This document shows, one piece after another, positions 8,465-17,606 of a stretch of 64,000 nt of DNA. The translations under genes were made by a program, and so were the position numbers. Positions within the stretch are counted from its first letter, which is position 1, and each line of letters begins with the position of its first letter. Source of the stretch: Bacillota bacterium (GTDB taxonomy: Bacteria > Bacillota > Clostridia > Lachnospirales > Lachnospiraceae); contig JAEYFP010000028.1 of assembly GCA_023402845.1 (NCBI GenBank), positions 28,739 through 92,738 on the forward strand. The letters are read 5' to 3'. The notes below the pieces were generated by a model, which did no database searches, was not told the origin of the DNA, and saw only the letters and a list, made by a program, of their open reading frames with translations.

Positions 8465-9797
8465 CACATAACTCTCCTATCAAATCATATTCGTAAGCAC
8501 TGGTCACTCGGACCTTTACCATGTCCCCGCTCAGCAGCTCTTTTGCTGTCTGTATAAAAACCAGTCCGTCTACATTCGGTGCGTCCATATAGGTGCGAGC
8601 CGCATAAGCATCCTCATCTGCTACCTTTCCTTCGACAAACGCATCCAATACACGCCCCACCATACCCTGTGCGTGTGTAAACGAGATTTCCTGCTGCAGC
8701 TCCATTAACTGTGCCTGTCTGGCCTGTTTGACCTCTTCGTCGATCTGTTCGGGATACCCCGCAGCGGGCGTATCCTCTTCCTGAGAATAGGTAAACACTC
8801 CAAGCCGCTCAAACTCCAGCTCATCCACAAAATCCAGAAGCTCCTGATGCGCCTCCTCTGTCTCGCCCGGAAATCCGGTAATCAATGTCGTCCTGAGGCA
8901 AATATCAGGAATATTTGTACGCAGTTTTTCGATGACCGTAATCAGCTGGCGCTTGTTCGTATGCCTTCCCATGCGTTTTAATATTGCATCCGATGCGTGC
9001 TGGATCGGCATGTCCAGATACTTGCAGATTTTATCCTCTTCCCTGATCACCTGAATCAGTTTATCATCGATTTCCTCGGGATAACAATAAAGAAGCCGTA
9101 TCCAAAAAAGACCTTCTATCTTGCAAAGCTCTCGTAAAAGCTCGGGAAGCATCTTTTTCCCATAGAGATCTTTGCCGTAAAGCGTTGTCTCCTGTGCAAC
9201 GAGAATTAATTCCTTCACGCCATTTTCTGCAAGCTGAGCCGCCTCTCTGACAAGAGATTCCATCGGAACGCTCCTGAAATGCCCGCGCAGCTTTGGGATA
9301 ATACAATAAGTACAATGTTTGTCACAGCCCTCGGCAATTTTTAAGTATGCATAATAGCCTCCGGTCGTCACGATTCTCTGTTCCTTTACAACAGGCAGCT
9401 CTTCTATTCCGGCAAGTCGGTCTCCCTCCTGCCCCGCAAGCACAGCCTCAAGCGCCTCCGCAATCTTATCATAGGCGGTCGTTCCGACAATTGCATCGAC
9501 CTCCGGTATTTCCGTTCGGATTTCCTCCGCATAACGCTGTGCAAGGCAGCCCGTCACAAGCAGTGCCCTGCATCTGCCCCCGTTTCCGGCACTCTGTTTA
9601 TACTGCGCCATATCCAGAATTGTCTGAATGCTTTCTTCCTTCGCATCATGAATAAAGCAGCACGTGTTGATTACAATCACGTCTGCTTCAGATTCATCGT
9701 CGGTAAACTCAAAGGAATGACTTTTCAGGATTCCGAGCATAACTTCCGTATCTACAAGATTTTTATCACAGCCTAATGATATAAATAAAAGCTTCAT
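8448..9797 (-). CDS. rimO: ribosomal protein S12 methylthiotransferase RimO
   Basis: Radical-SAM methylthiotransferase that modifies Asp of ribosomal protein S12. The order is UPF0004 domain with conserved cysteines (SLGCDKN, NTCCF, GCLAQRY), radical-SAM CxxxCxxC (CDKHCTYC), and a C-terminal TRAM-like domain. 449 residues. It directly abuts rpoZ and overlaps pgsA. MiaB is the main alternative, but the SLGCDKNLVDTE start and the yicC-gmk-rpoZ context favour RimO. Confidence 0.94.
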   Translation of the reverse strand: MKLLFISLGCDKNLVDTEVMLGILKSHSFEFTDDESEADVIVINTCCFIHDAKEESIQTILDMAQYKQSAGNGGRCRALLVTGCLAQRYAEEIRTEIPEVDAIVGTTAYDKIAEALEAVLAGQEGDRLAGIEELPVVKEQRIVTTGGYYAYLKIAEGCDKHCTYCIIPKLRGHFRSVPMESLVREAAQLAENGVKELILVAQETTLYGKDLYGKKMLPELLRELCKIEGLFWIRLLYCYPEEIDDKLIQVIREEDKICKYLDMPIQHASDAILKRMGRHTNKRQLITVIEKLRTNIPDICLRTTLITGFPGETEEAHQELLDFVDELEFERLGVFTYSQEEDTPAAGYPEQIDEEVKQARQAQLMELQQEISFTHAQGMVGRVLDAFVEGKVADEDAYAARTYMDAPNVDGLVFIQTAKELLSGDMVKVRVTSAYEYDLIGELCDESAE

Positions 9798-10046
9798 CTA
9801 TAACTCCGTATTCTCCTCGTCGCCGACAATCTTAATAATGCTTCCATTTAATTCTTCGATCGCAACCGACAACGGTTTTTTGTCCTTTGCTCCTTCTACG
9901 GGGGTGTTCGCACCTGAAATCAACTGTCTCGCCCTTTTTGAAGTTGCCAATACAATGGAATAGCGACTGTTGACAACAGGCTGTTCGCCCTCCTCAACCT
10001 CACTGTTTACTACCTTCATTAAATCCGTATAAGATGGGTGCAGCAT
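9798..10046 (-). CDS. rpoZ: DNA-directed RNA polymerase omega subunit
   Basis: Short RpoZ/Rpb6-family protein of about 82 residues, with the NSRYSIVLATSKRARQL helix characteristic of omega subunits. The ATG at 10046 has AAGGAG seven bases upstream, better placed than the ATG two codons earlier. It follows gmk by two bases, as in many Firmicutes. Confidence 0.92.
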   Translation of the reverse strand: MLHPSYTDLMKVVNSEVEEGEQPVVNSRYSIVLATSKRARQLISGANTPVEGAKDKKPLSVAIEELNGSIIKIVGDEENTEL

Positions 10047-10048
10047 AT

Positions 10049-10681
10049 TCATTCTCCTTCCAAAAATTCTTTAAATTGACGTTTGATATCCTCTATTGCT
10101 TCTTTTTTTCGAAAAGATGCGTAATGGGAACTTTGCACCGTATGATGCAGCGCTCCGACGCACTCCTCTAAATCATCGTTAATAAATAAATAATCATATC
10201 GTTCCATTGCCTTTGCTTCCTCTACAGAACGGCGCATGCGGGAGGCAATGACTTCCTCTGATTCTGTTCCCCGCTTCTTTAAGCGGTTATAAATTTCCTG
10301 TACGGTCGGGGGCATAACAAACAGCAGCAATGTCTCAGGAAATTTTTCTTTGATAATCAGCGCACCTTGTGTCTCAATTTCCAAAACAACATCCTTGCCC
10401 TCCTGAAGCTGCTTCTCTACATACGCTCTCGGCGTGCCATAATAATTGGACACATATTGCGCGTGCTCTAACAATTCATCCTTTACAATCATATTTTCGA
10501 AGCTTTCCTTCGTTACAAAAAAATAATCGACACCGTTTACCTCCCCCGGTCTTGGGCTTCTCGTCGTCGCGGAAACAGATAACGCATAATTATCGTAACG
10601 TCTGAGCAGTTCTTTCATGAGCGTCCCCTTGCCAGAACCCGCAAAACCGGATATTACTAAAAGAATTCCTTTTTCCCTCAT
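10049..10681 (-). CDS. gmk: guanylate kinase
   Basis: Phosphorylates GMP to GDP with ATP. P-loop GFAGSGKGTL is near the N-terminus, followed by TTRSPRPGEVNGVDY, which binds GMP, and the lid region. About 210 residues. The ATG at 10681 has GGCGGA nine bases upstream. Unlike the usual yicC-remA-gmk order in Firmicutes, yicC ends only about 20 bp upstream and no remA is present here. Confidence 0.96.
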   Translation of the reverse strand: MREKGILLVISGFAGSGKGTLMKELLRRYDNYALSVSATTRSPRPGEVNGVDYFFVTKESFENMIVKDELLEHAQYVSNYYGTPRAYVEKQLQEGKDVVLEIETQGALIIKEKFPETLLLFVMPPTVQEIYNRLKKRGTESEEVIASRMRRSVEEAKAMERYDYLFINDDLEECVGALHHTVQSSHYASFRKKEAIEDIKRQFKEFLEGE

Positions 10682-10701
10682 TTGATTCACTCCGCCTGAT
10701 T

Positions 10702-11580
10702 TTATTCGATATTCTGGATCTGTTCTCTAACCTTTTCAATATCCGTCTTTAAATCGATCGCTCTGTTGGACGTATCCAAATCATTTGCTTTTGATAAAAT
10801 CGTATTGGCTTCCCGATTCATTTCCTGTGCAATAAAATCCAACTTTCTTCCTACACTTCCGCCCTCCTGAAGCGTCGCCTTTGTATGCTCGATATGACTG
10901 CGCAGACGAACCAGTTCTTCATCGACACAAATCTTGTCCGCAAACAGCGTGGCTTCGGTCAAAATACGGCTTTCTTCAATCTTGGCATCCGCCAGCAGCT
11001 CCGTGACCCGGTCTGTCAGCTTTGCGCGATACTCTGCAACGATTTCCGGTGCCCGTTCTGAAATATAGGCAACATGCGCTAACATGCCATCAAGCTTTAA
11101 AAGTAAGTCATTCTTTAGATTTCCACCCTCGGTAATTCTTGTCGTGACAAATGACTCCGCCGCGCCGCGGAGCGCCTTCTCAAGGTCATTCCACAGCTCC
11201 TTTTCATCAAAATCCTGTTCTTCCAGGGAAAACACTTCCGGATAGCGGGATAGAGCGGAAACCCGGATATCATTTTCTATTGAAAAATCCTCTGCCATCT
11301 CTCCCAGATATTTCATATAAGCACCGGCCATATCCTTGTTATATTTCAGGCTGTAGTTATTTTCTGTAAAATCTTCATATGTGATAAAAATATCCACTTT
11401 GCCGCGCTGAATATATTCCTTTAGCAGGTTACGCATTGATGCCTCGAAAAAACTGAGCTTTTTCGGCATCTTGATGTTAATGTCAAGATATCTGTGATTC
11501 ACCGCCTTCATTTCTACTGTGATTTTTCGATTTTCGTCCGAAACCTCCTGACGGCCAAAGCCCGTCATGCTTTTAATCAT
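10702..11580 (-). CDS. yicC: YicC/YloC-family endoribonuclease
   Basis: 292-residue protein starting MIKSMTGFGR, the family hallmark, with VEMKAVNHRYLD following and a C-terminal DUF1732 part (EEGSVGRKLDFIAQEMNRE-like: GGSVGRKLDFIAQEMN). YicC proteins are metal-dependent endoribonucleases. It heads the yicC-gmk-rpoZ-rimO-pgsA-cinA run and has a strong promoter. Confidence 0.93.
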   Translation of the reverse strand: MIKSMTGFGRQEVSDENRKITVEMKAVNHRYLDINIKMPKKLSFFEASMRNLLKEYIQRGKVDIFITYEDFTENNYSLKYNKDMAGAYMKYLGEMAEDFSIENDIRVSALSRYPEVFSLEEQDFDEKELWNDLEKALRGAAESFVTTRITEGGNLKNDLLLKLDGMLAHVAYISERAPEIVAEYRAKLTDRVTELLADAKIEESRILTEATLFADKICVDEELVRLRSHIEHTKATLQEGGSVGRKLDFIAQEMNREANTILSKANDLDTSNRAIDLKTDIEKVREQIQNIE

Positions 11581-11633
11581 ACCCCGTATTCTCCTTTAGT
11601 CGCAACTGCTTTCTCGGCTGCATATCAGCTTTC

Positions 11634-11662
11634 ATTATAATCTATCGTTTTCACAACGTCAA
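11634..11662 (-). promoter_or_regulatory. promoter of yicC operon
   Basis: Minus strand TTGACG (11657-11662), 17-bp spacer, TATAAT (11634-11639): a near-consensus housekeeping promoter with a leader of about 50 bases. Confidence 0.7.
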
Positions 11663-11698
11663 GCAAGCCATTTGCTTTTCTCATCATTTTCTTATATA

Positions 11699-11831
11699 CT
11701 GGTTACTGTTCACTCCACTGCAAAATACAGCAGTTCCGCGACCAGCAGCACGCTATGCGATGCACACAAAACGCAAAGATAGCGTTTTGGTGCTGCATTC
11801 TGCATCATTTCGCGCATGAGTGGCCTCGGGT
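11699..11831. repeat. intergenic element between divergent promoters
   Basis: The gap 11581-11890 holds two divergent promoters, and between them a G+C-richer block that begins with GTTACTGTTCACTCC (11702-11716). The same 15 bases occur at 6270-6284 in the recA leader. The block contains an 8-bp stem CAAAACGC/GCGTTTTG (11767-11774, 11782-11789) extended by flanking TGCA pairs. No coding frame is apparent. It may be a dispersed intergenic repeat. Confidence 0.35.
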
Positions 11832-11860
11832 TTGGCAGCTGGACTGTCACTATATACAAT
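11832..11860 (+). promoter_or_regulatory. promoter of rqcH
   Basis: TTGGCA (11832-11837), 17-bp spacer, TACAAT (11855-11860), about 30 bases before the rqcH start, which has a GAGG site. Confidence 0.65.
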
Positions 11861-11890
11861 ATTATTAGTCACTGAAAAAAGAGGTATCCT

Positions 11891-13627
11891 ATGGCTTTAG
11901 ATGGAATTACGATCGCATGCATGGCGGACGAGCTTTCCCGCAAGATTTTGGATGGACGGATTTATAAAATTGCACAGCCTGAAAACGATGAGCTGCTGCT
12001 GACGATCAAAACAGGAAATGGACAGTACCGTCTATTAATCTCTGCCGGTGCATCCCTTCCGTTTTTGTATCTGACGGAAACAAACAAGCCCAGTCCTATG
12101 ACTGCACCAAATTTTTGCATGCTGCTGCGCAAGCATGTGCAGAACGGGCGTATCACCGCAATCAGGCAGCCAGGTCTGGAGCGTATACTCATGTTTGATA
12201 TTGAACATTTAAATGAACTTGGTGATCTGTGTAAAAAGACGCTTGTTGTCGAGATTATGGGGAAGCACAGCAATATTATATTTTTAAATGACGATTATAC
12301 GATCATTGACAGTATCAAACGTATTTCCGGTGCAGTCAGCTCGGTCAGGGAAGTACTGCCCGGACGGAATTACTTTATTCCGATGACGCAGGAAAAATAT
12401 GATCCGTTTACAATTACTAAAAAAGAGTTTTTGGCAGCACTCTGCGCAAAGCCAATGCCTGTCGCAAAGGCGATCTATGCAACGCTGACCGGCTTCTCGC
12501 CTGTCATGGCCGAGGAGCTTTTGTTCCGTGCCGCCATCGAATCATCCATACCGGCAGCGGCTCTGCCTGAGGAGCATCTGCTGCACCTTTATCATCACTT
12601 TGTCTGGCTGATGGATGATGTTTTAAAGAAAAGCTTTGCGCCGCAGATTATTTTCAAGGAGGAAGTACCGGTCGAATTCGCCGCGCTCCCACTGACACAG
12701 TATCAGGACTTTCAGACGCTTGCAAACCCTTCGATCTCTTATATCTTGGAAACCTATTATGCGAAAAAAAATACAGTCACACGTATCCGCCAGAAATCTG
12801 CCGATCTGCGCAAAATCGTTCAAACGGTGCTTGAACGGAACATTAAAAAATATGAGCTGCAGCAAAAACAGCTGAAGGATACTGAAAAGAAAGATACCTA
12901 TAAGGTTTTCGGCGAATTAATCAATGCTTATGGCTATGGTCTTGCACCCGGCTGTAAAGCTCTTGAAGCCGACAATTATTATACAAACGAAAAAGTAAGG
13001 ATTCCTCTTGATGAAACGCTGACTCCGCAGGAAAACGCAAAAAAATATTTCGACAGATACAACAAGCTGAAACGAACGCGGGAGGCTGTCGGCGAACAGG
13101 CTGAAGAGACGCAAAAGGAAATCGAGCACTTAAAATCCATCGCCGCATCCTTAGACATCGCACTGCTTGAAGAAGATCTGACAGAAATCAAGGAGGAGCT
13201 GACAGAGAGCGGTTATATCCGCCGCAAGGGCCATGTAAAGAAAGTAAAGGTCACAAGCCGTCCCTTTCACTATCTCAGCAGCGACGGCTATCACATCTAT
13301 GTCGGAAAAAATAATTACCAAAATGAGGATCTGACATTCAAATTTGCAGTGGGAAATGACTGGTGGTTCCATGCTAAGAGTATCCCCGGCTCCCATGTCA
13401 TCGTCAAATCAAACGGCGAAGAATTGCCTGATCGGACGTTTGAAGAGGCCGCGAGCCTTGCCGCCTATTATTCCGGAGGGCGGGAGCAGGGAAAAGTAGA
13501 AATCGATTATGCAGAAAAAAAGTATATTAAAAAGCCGAGCGGAGGAAAGCCGGGCTTTGTTGTCTATTATACGAATTACTCCATGATCGCAGCGCCGGAC
13601 ATCAGTAAAATAACCCAGCTTCCATAA
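11891..13627 (+). CDS. rqcH: ribosome quality control protein RqcH (NFACT family)
   Basis: Rqc2 homologue that binds stalled 50S subunits and adds alanine tails. The NFACT-N domain begins MALDGITIACMADEL; a helical/coiled-coil middle (about 290-430) and the NFACT-R domain with NDWWFHAKSIPGSHV follow. 578 residues, normal length. At the position of the catalytically important Asp97-Arg98 pair, this protein has Glu97-Arg98 (GLERIL), a conservative change. Older names are FbpA/YloA (fibronectin-binding). It is a single-gene unit with its own promoter and terminator. Confidence 0.95.
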   Translation: MALDGITIACMADELSRKILDGRIYKIAQPENDELLLTIKTGNGQYRLLISAGASLPFLYLTETNKPSPMTAPNFCMLLRKHVQNGRITAIRQPGLERILMFDIEHLNELGDLCKKTLVVEIMGKHSNIIFLNDDYTIIDSIKRISGAVSSVREVLPGRNYFIPMTQEKYDPFTITKKEFLAALCAKPMPVAKAIYATLTGFSPVMAEELLFRAAIESSIPAAALPEEHLLHLYHHFVWLMDDVLKKSFAPQIIFKEEVPVEFAALPLTQYQDFQTLANPSISYILETYYAKKNTVTRIRQKSADLRKIVQTVLERNIKKYELQQKQLKDTEKKDTYKVFGELINAYGYGLAPGCKALEADNYYTNEKVRIPLDETLTPQENAKKYFDRYNKLKRTREAVGEQAEETQKEIEHLKSIAASLDIALLEEDLTEIKEELTESGYIRRKGHVKKVKVTSRPFHYLSSDGYHIYVGKNNYQNEDLTFKFAVGNDWWFHAKSIPGSHVIVKSNGEELPDRTFEEAASLAAYYSGGREQGKVEIDYAEKKYIKKPSGGKPGFVVYYTNYSMIAAPDISKITQLP

Positions 13628-13644
13628 AGAAGCCGGGTTATTTT
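13609..13644. terminator. bidirectional terminator between rqcH and glgA
   Basis: A 14-bp stem (13609-13622 with 13629-13642, one mismatch or wobble) overlaps the rqcH stop codon. TTTT follows on the plus strand; the minus-strand copy is also followed by a T-rich stretch, so it can serve the convergent glgA. Confidence 0.8.
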
Positions 13645-13701
13645 ATGCGCAGCTGCTTACGCGAAACAAAATCCGTACTGCCAAAGCATATTTTTATTCT
13701 T

Positions 13702-15150
13702 TCACGGAAGCGAAATAAGCCAATCATACATTTCCTGGTATTTCATGGCCGACACCTGCCAAGAGAAATCCGCCGCCATCGCCCTGTCCACCATCTTATT
13801 CCACTCGCGTTTTTTATTGACATAAATGCTCTGTGCATAGCGCACCATGTTCAGCATCTCATGTGCATTATAATTGGTAAAACTGAAACCCGTTCCGGTG
13901 CTTTCATATTCGTTATACGGCTCCACTGTGTCTTTCAAACCACCGGTCTCCCTAACGATCGGAATTGTCCCGTAACGGAGCGCCATCAGCTGCGAAAGGC
14001 CGCATGGTTCAAACAGAGACGGCATCAAAAATGCATCCGCCGAGGCATAGATCTTATGGGAAACCGCCTCCGAATAATAGATGTTAGCAGAAACCTTATC
14101 GGCGTATTTCCAGTCGTAATGCCGAAACATATTCTCGTACTGCTCTTCTCCCGTACCGAGTATGACAATCTGAACATCCATTAAACAAAGCTCATCCATC
14201 ACACAGTTAATCAAATCAAAGCCCTTTTGATCCGTCAGACGGCTGACGATGCCAATCATGAATTTTTTATCATCCTGCTCCAGCCCAAGCTCCGCCTGAA
14301 GGGCCCGTTTGTTTTTAATTTTTTCTTTTCGAAAATCCTTCGCATTATACGGCTTAACAATATAGGCATCGGTCTGAGGATCATACTCTTCGTAATCAAT
14401 TCCATTCAAAATGCCGCGAAGGTCGTTACTTCTCGCACGCAGCAACCCATCTAAGCCCTCTCCGTAAAACGGTACTTTGATTTCTTCCGCATAGGTTTTG
14501 CTGACCGTTGTGATTGCATCCGCAAATACAAGTCCTCCCTTTAATAAATTTCCGTCTTTATAAGCTTCCAGCTTGTCCGGCGTAAAAAAATAATCAGGCA
14601 GCCCCGTCAGCGCCTTCACAGTCTTGACATCCCAAACACCTTGAAATTTCAGATTATGAATCGTCATAACAGACTTCATACTACGAAAGAACTCACCCTC
14701 GTGAAAGCGCTCCTTTAAAAATACGGGAATCAAACCGGTCTGCCAGTCATGGCAATGTATAATTTCAGGCTTAAAATTCACTATAGGAAGCGCAGAAAGT
14801 GCAGCTTTGGAAAAGAAAGAAAATTTCTCCAGATCCCAAAGCAAATCGCCGTAAGGCTTATCTCCTGAAAAATAGTACTCATTATCCACAAAATAAAACG
14901 GGATATTCTCGTAAATCAGCTCAAATATACCTACATACTGTGTTTTATTTCCGATTTCCATATTAAATTGATCGATATAAGTCATCTTGTCCCGATATTC
15001 CTGAGAAATACACAAGTATTTCGGTAAAATAACGCGGACATCAAAGTATCTTTGATCAAAACATTTTGGCAGTGAGCCGATGACATCTGCCAGTCCGCCC
15101 GTCTTAATAAAAGGCACACCCTCCGATGCGGCGAATAAAATTTTCTTCAT
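13702..15150 (-). CDS. glgA: glycogen synthase (ADP-glucose type)
   Basis: GT5 starch/glycogen synthase using ADP-glucose. The N-terminal KTGGLADVIGSLPK is the substrate-binding motif; the C-terminal GT1-like half contains the PSLFEPCGLSQLMALRYGT block. 482 residues, full length. It stands apart from glgB, glgC or glgP, unlike typical glycogen operons. GAGAGGGAGG precedes the ATG, and a TATAAT lies at 15187-15192 in the 75-base gap after spo0A, so it may have its own promoter. Confidence 0.95.
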   Translation of the reverse strand: MKKILFAASEGVPFIKTGGLADVIGSLPKCFDQRYFDVRVILPKYLCISQEYRDKMTYIDQFNMEIGNKTQYVGIFELIYENIPFYFVDNEYYFSGDKPYGDLLWDLEKFSFFSKAALSALPIVNFKPEIIHCHDWQTGLIPVFLKERFHEGEFFRSMKSVMTIHNLKFQGVWDVKTVKALTGLPDYFFTPDKLEAYKDGNLLKGGLVFADAITTVSKTYAEEIKVPFYGEGLDGLLRARSNDLRGILNGIDYEEYDPQTDAYIVKPYNAKDFRKEKIKNKRALQAELGLEQDDKKFMIGIVSRLTDQKGFDLINCVMDELCLMDVQIVILGTGEEQYENMFRHYDWKYADKVSANIYYSEAVSHKIYASADAFLMPSLFEPCGLSQLMALRYGTIPIVRETGGLKDTVEPYNEYESTGTGFSFTNYNAHEMLNMVRYAQSIYVNKKREWNKMVDRAMAADFSWQVSAMKYQEMYDWLISLP

Positions 15151-15225
15151 GGAACAAACCTCCCTCTCGGAATGTACTACCTAGTTATTATACACGAGAA
15201 GGAAATTTAAGAAAAGAAGAAAATT

Positions 15226-16029
15226 CTATTTCCTGTTCATACGGTATTGAATCCGTATCTTATCCGCAATCAGGGCGACAAACTCCGAATTGGTCGGTTT
15301 TCCCTTGCCCATATGTATGGTATAGCCAAACAATTCGTCAATCGTGTCCATCTTTCCCCTGCTCCATGCCACTTCGATAGCATGGCGGATCGCTCTCTCT
15401 ACTCTGCTCGGTGTCGTCTGGTAACGCTTTGCAATTGTCGGGTACAGCACCTTCGTGATGGAATTAAGCATATCCATATCATTCACCGACATCATGATCG
15501 CATCCCGCAAATACTGATAACCTTTAATATGCGCAGGAACACCTATTTCGTGAATAATATTCGTAACATCGCTCTCCAGATTCACTTCCACATTCGGCTC
15601 CTCGGTCTTTTTCTCATAGACAACTTCACGAGCCGTACTTCTTCCCCTGTAATCTTCCTTAAACATTTTGATGCGGTTCTTTACCGCTTCGGGATTAAAA
15701 GGCTTTAAAATAAAATACTTTGCTCCCAGGCGAAACGCATCCTCCGTGATTTGCTCGTCTCCCACTGCCGAGAGCACAATAAAGGACGGTATTTTCTTGA
15801 TTGAACTGTCTTTTTTCACTCTCTGCATAATCTCCAGCCCGTCGAGCTTTGGCAGAATCAGATCCAAAAGCACAACATCCGGCTCCTTGTTCTTGATAAT
15901 CGCGTATGCATCTTCCCCATTATCCGCATGCCCCACTACATCCATTTCGCTATCATTTGCTAAAACATCGGTTACTACCTCCAGCATTCTTCTGTTGTCG
16001 TCAAAAATAGCTACATTCAACTTCTCCAT
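15226..16029 (-). CDS. spo0A: sporulation master regulator Spo0A
   Basis: Response regulator of 267 residues. The receiver domain has the acidic pair D10-D11, phospho-acceptor D56 (LLDLILPK) and the lysine of FILKPF; the C-terminal sporulation-specific DNA-binding domain contains TPSRVERAIRHAIEVAW and NSEFVALIADKIR. The frame is open upstream; the ATG at 16029 was chosen because the MEKLNVAIFDDN start fits Spo0A and AAAGGA precedes it. In many Firmicutes it directly follows spoIVB; here spoIVB is 19 kb away. Confidence 0.97.
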   Translation of the reverse strand: MEKLNVAIFDDNRRMLEVVTDVLANDSEMDVVGHADNGEDAYAIIKNKEPDVVLLDLILPKLDGLEIMQRVKKDSSIKKIPSFIVLSAVGDEQITEDAFRLGAKYFILKPFNPEAVKNRIKMFKEDYRGRSTAREVVYEKKTEEPNVEVNLESDVTNIIHEIGVPAHIKGYQYLRDAIMMSVNDMDMLNSITKVLYPTIAKRYQTTPSRVERAIRHAIEVAWSRGKMDTIDELFGYTIHMGKGKPTNSEFVALIADKIRIQYRMNRK

Positions 16030-16068
16030 AGTTCCATAGTCCTTTCTATTTTGATAGTCTGCCGTCAA

Positions 16069-16125
16069 AATATGTGCGGCACCCTCACATATTACAGTAT
16101 AGTCAAGGAACAATTTTACAGACAA
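16069..16125 (-). promoter_or_regulatory. spo0A promoter with downstream inverted repeat
   Basis: Minus strand TTGTCT (16120-16125), 18-bp spacer, TATACT (16096-16101). Right after it lies an inverted repeat AATATGTG (16069-16076) / CACATATT (16086-16093), at about the transcript start, which could be an operator or 5' hairpin. Further upstream, AGAAAAT, 13 bases and GAAT loosely resemble a sigma-H promoter, as expected for spo0A but weakly supported. Confidence 0.45.
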
Positions 16126-16190
16126 GAGTGAAAATTCGCACTATTCGTTATCTTTTATTATTTTCTCTCTAAATTTTTAATTATTCGCAC

Positions 16191-16216
16191 AAAAAAGGGC
16201 TCTTACAAGCCCTTTT
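16191..16216 (-). terminator. terminator of the dihydropyrimidinase gene
   Basis: A 9-bp stem (16193-16201 with 16208-16216) overlaps the stop codon of the gene; on the minus strand it runs into TTTTTT. It separates the accessory block from spo0A. Confidence 0.75.
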
Positions 16217-17585
16217 GATAGAATCCTTTTTCTCTTTTTATAAATTCTCCTCTTCTCCGATCTCCGACATAAACACCTGCCTTTACTATGATCTCGCCGC
16301 GCGAAAGTGTCATGACCGGACAGCCTTTGATAGAAATACCTTCATATACCGTATAATCTACATTTTCATGAAGTGCTTCCTTTGTGATTGTCAACTTTCC
16401 TTTCGGATCATACAAGACCAGATCCGCATCGGATCCCGGCGCAATCGTTCCCTTCTGCGGATACATGCCGAATATTTTTGCCGGATTAAGGGAAGTCAGC
16501 TCCACAATCCGATTCAGCGTCAGTCCATGCTTTGGTCCCTCGGACAATAACAATGGCATCCGTTCCTCAATGCCTGTACCGCCATTCGGTATTTTGGAAA
16601 AGTCAAACCTGCCCCGCTTTTTTTCTTCAAAGGGAAATGGACAGTGATCCGTCGCTATTACCTGCAGCGTGCCATTTTTCAGCTGCTCCCACAAATAAAC
16701 GGTATCCTCCTCTTTTCTGAGCGGCGGAGACATGACATATTTGGCTCCCTCAAAGTCCGGTTTTTCATAGACTTCATCGGTTAAAAACAGATATTGCGGG
16801 CAGGTTTCAGCAAGCACTGCCTGACCGTTTTCCTGAGCCTCTTTAATCCGCTTCACGCCCTCCCTGCACGTATTATGCACGATATAAACCGGCGCCCCGG
16901 CGATCGCGGCAAGCTCAAGAACCCGGTTTACCGCCTCGCCCTCACACGAAGCCGGACGTGAAATGGGATGGTATTTCGGCTCAGTCTTTCCGGCCTTCAA
17001 AAGTTCTTCGGTCAGATGTCTGATCACATAATAATTCTCGCAATGAACCGTAATGAGTGCACCGCACTCTCTTGCTTTTTCAAGTATTCTTAAAAGTTCC
17101 TCATCGTTTACGCGCATATCGTAGACAAGGTAAACTTTAAAGCTTGTAATTCCCTCCCGCATCATATCATCCATTTCGGCAAGCGTTTCTTTATCAGCTC
17201 TTGTTATCGCAATATGCAAGCCGTAATCCAGACATGATTTTCTGCCCTTTTCCTTCCATATCTCAAGTGCCTCGCGAAGCGTTCCTCCAGCCGGCTGGCA
17301 TGCATAGTCTATAAAAGAAGTGGTCCCGCCGATAGCTGCCGCTATAGAGCCCGTTTCAAAGTCATCTGCCGACTTAAGATCTTCGTTCAACTGCATATCC
17401 AAATGTGTATGGACATCAATTCCTCCCGGAAATATGTACTTTCCCTCAGCATCTATGATTTCCTCCGCATTTAGATCCACACCGACAGCGGCAATTTTCC
17501 CCTCCGAAATACCAATATCTGCTCGATAAGTATCTGTGGCAGTGACAATTGTTCCATTCTTGATCACTCTGTCAAATGCTTTCAT
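16203..17585 (-). CDS. hydA: dihydropyrimidinase / D-hydantoinase
   Basis: Amidohydrolase that opens cyclic ureides such as dihydrouracil or 5-substituted hydantoins. Metal ligands visible: His59 and His61 (GIDVHTHLD), the carboxylated Lys150 (TSFKVYLVYD), His181 (VHCEN), the VYIVHNT histidine and the Asp of ATDHCPF. 460 residues, normal length. A good AGG-rich site precedes the ATG. No carbamoylase gene is adjacent, so whether pyrimidine or hydantoin breakdown is meant is open. It follows the unknown membrane protein by 21 bp. Allantoinase is less likely by motif pattern. Confidence 0.9.
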   Translation of the reverse strand: MKAFDRVIKNGTIVTATDTYRADIGISEGKIAAVGVDLNAEEIIDAEGKYIFPGGIDVHTHLDMQLNEDLKSADDFETGSIAAAIGGTTSFIDYACQPAGGTLREALEIWKEKGRKSCLDYGLHIAITRADKETLAEMDDMMREGITSFKVYLVYDMRVNDEELLRILEKARECGALITVHCENYYVIRHLTEELLKAGKTEPKYHPISRPASCEGEAVNRVLELAAIAGAPVYIVHNTCREGVKRIKEAQENGQAVLAETCPQYLFLTDEVYEKPDFEGAKYVMSPPLRKEEDTVYLWEQLKNGTLQVIATDHCPFPFEEKKRGRFDFSKIPNGGTGIEERMPLLLSEGPKHGLTLNRIVELTSLNPAKIFGMYPQKGTIAPGSDADLVLYDPKGKLTITKEALHENVDYTVYEGISIKGCPVMTLSRGEIIVKAGVYVGDRRRGEFIKREKGFYQKGL

Positions 17586-17606
17586 ACCGACTCCCCTGCC
17601 TCCTGA

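Noticed and set aside
9064..9315. 83-residue frame inside rimO
   Set aside because: Out-of-frame shadow of a gene with complete radical-SAM motifs.
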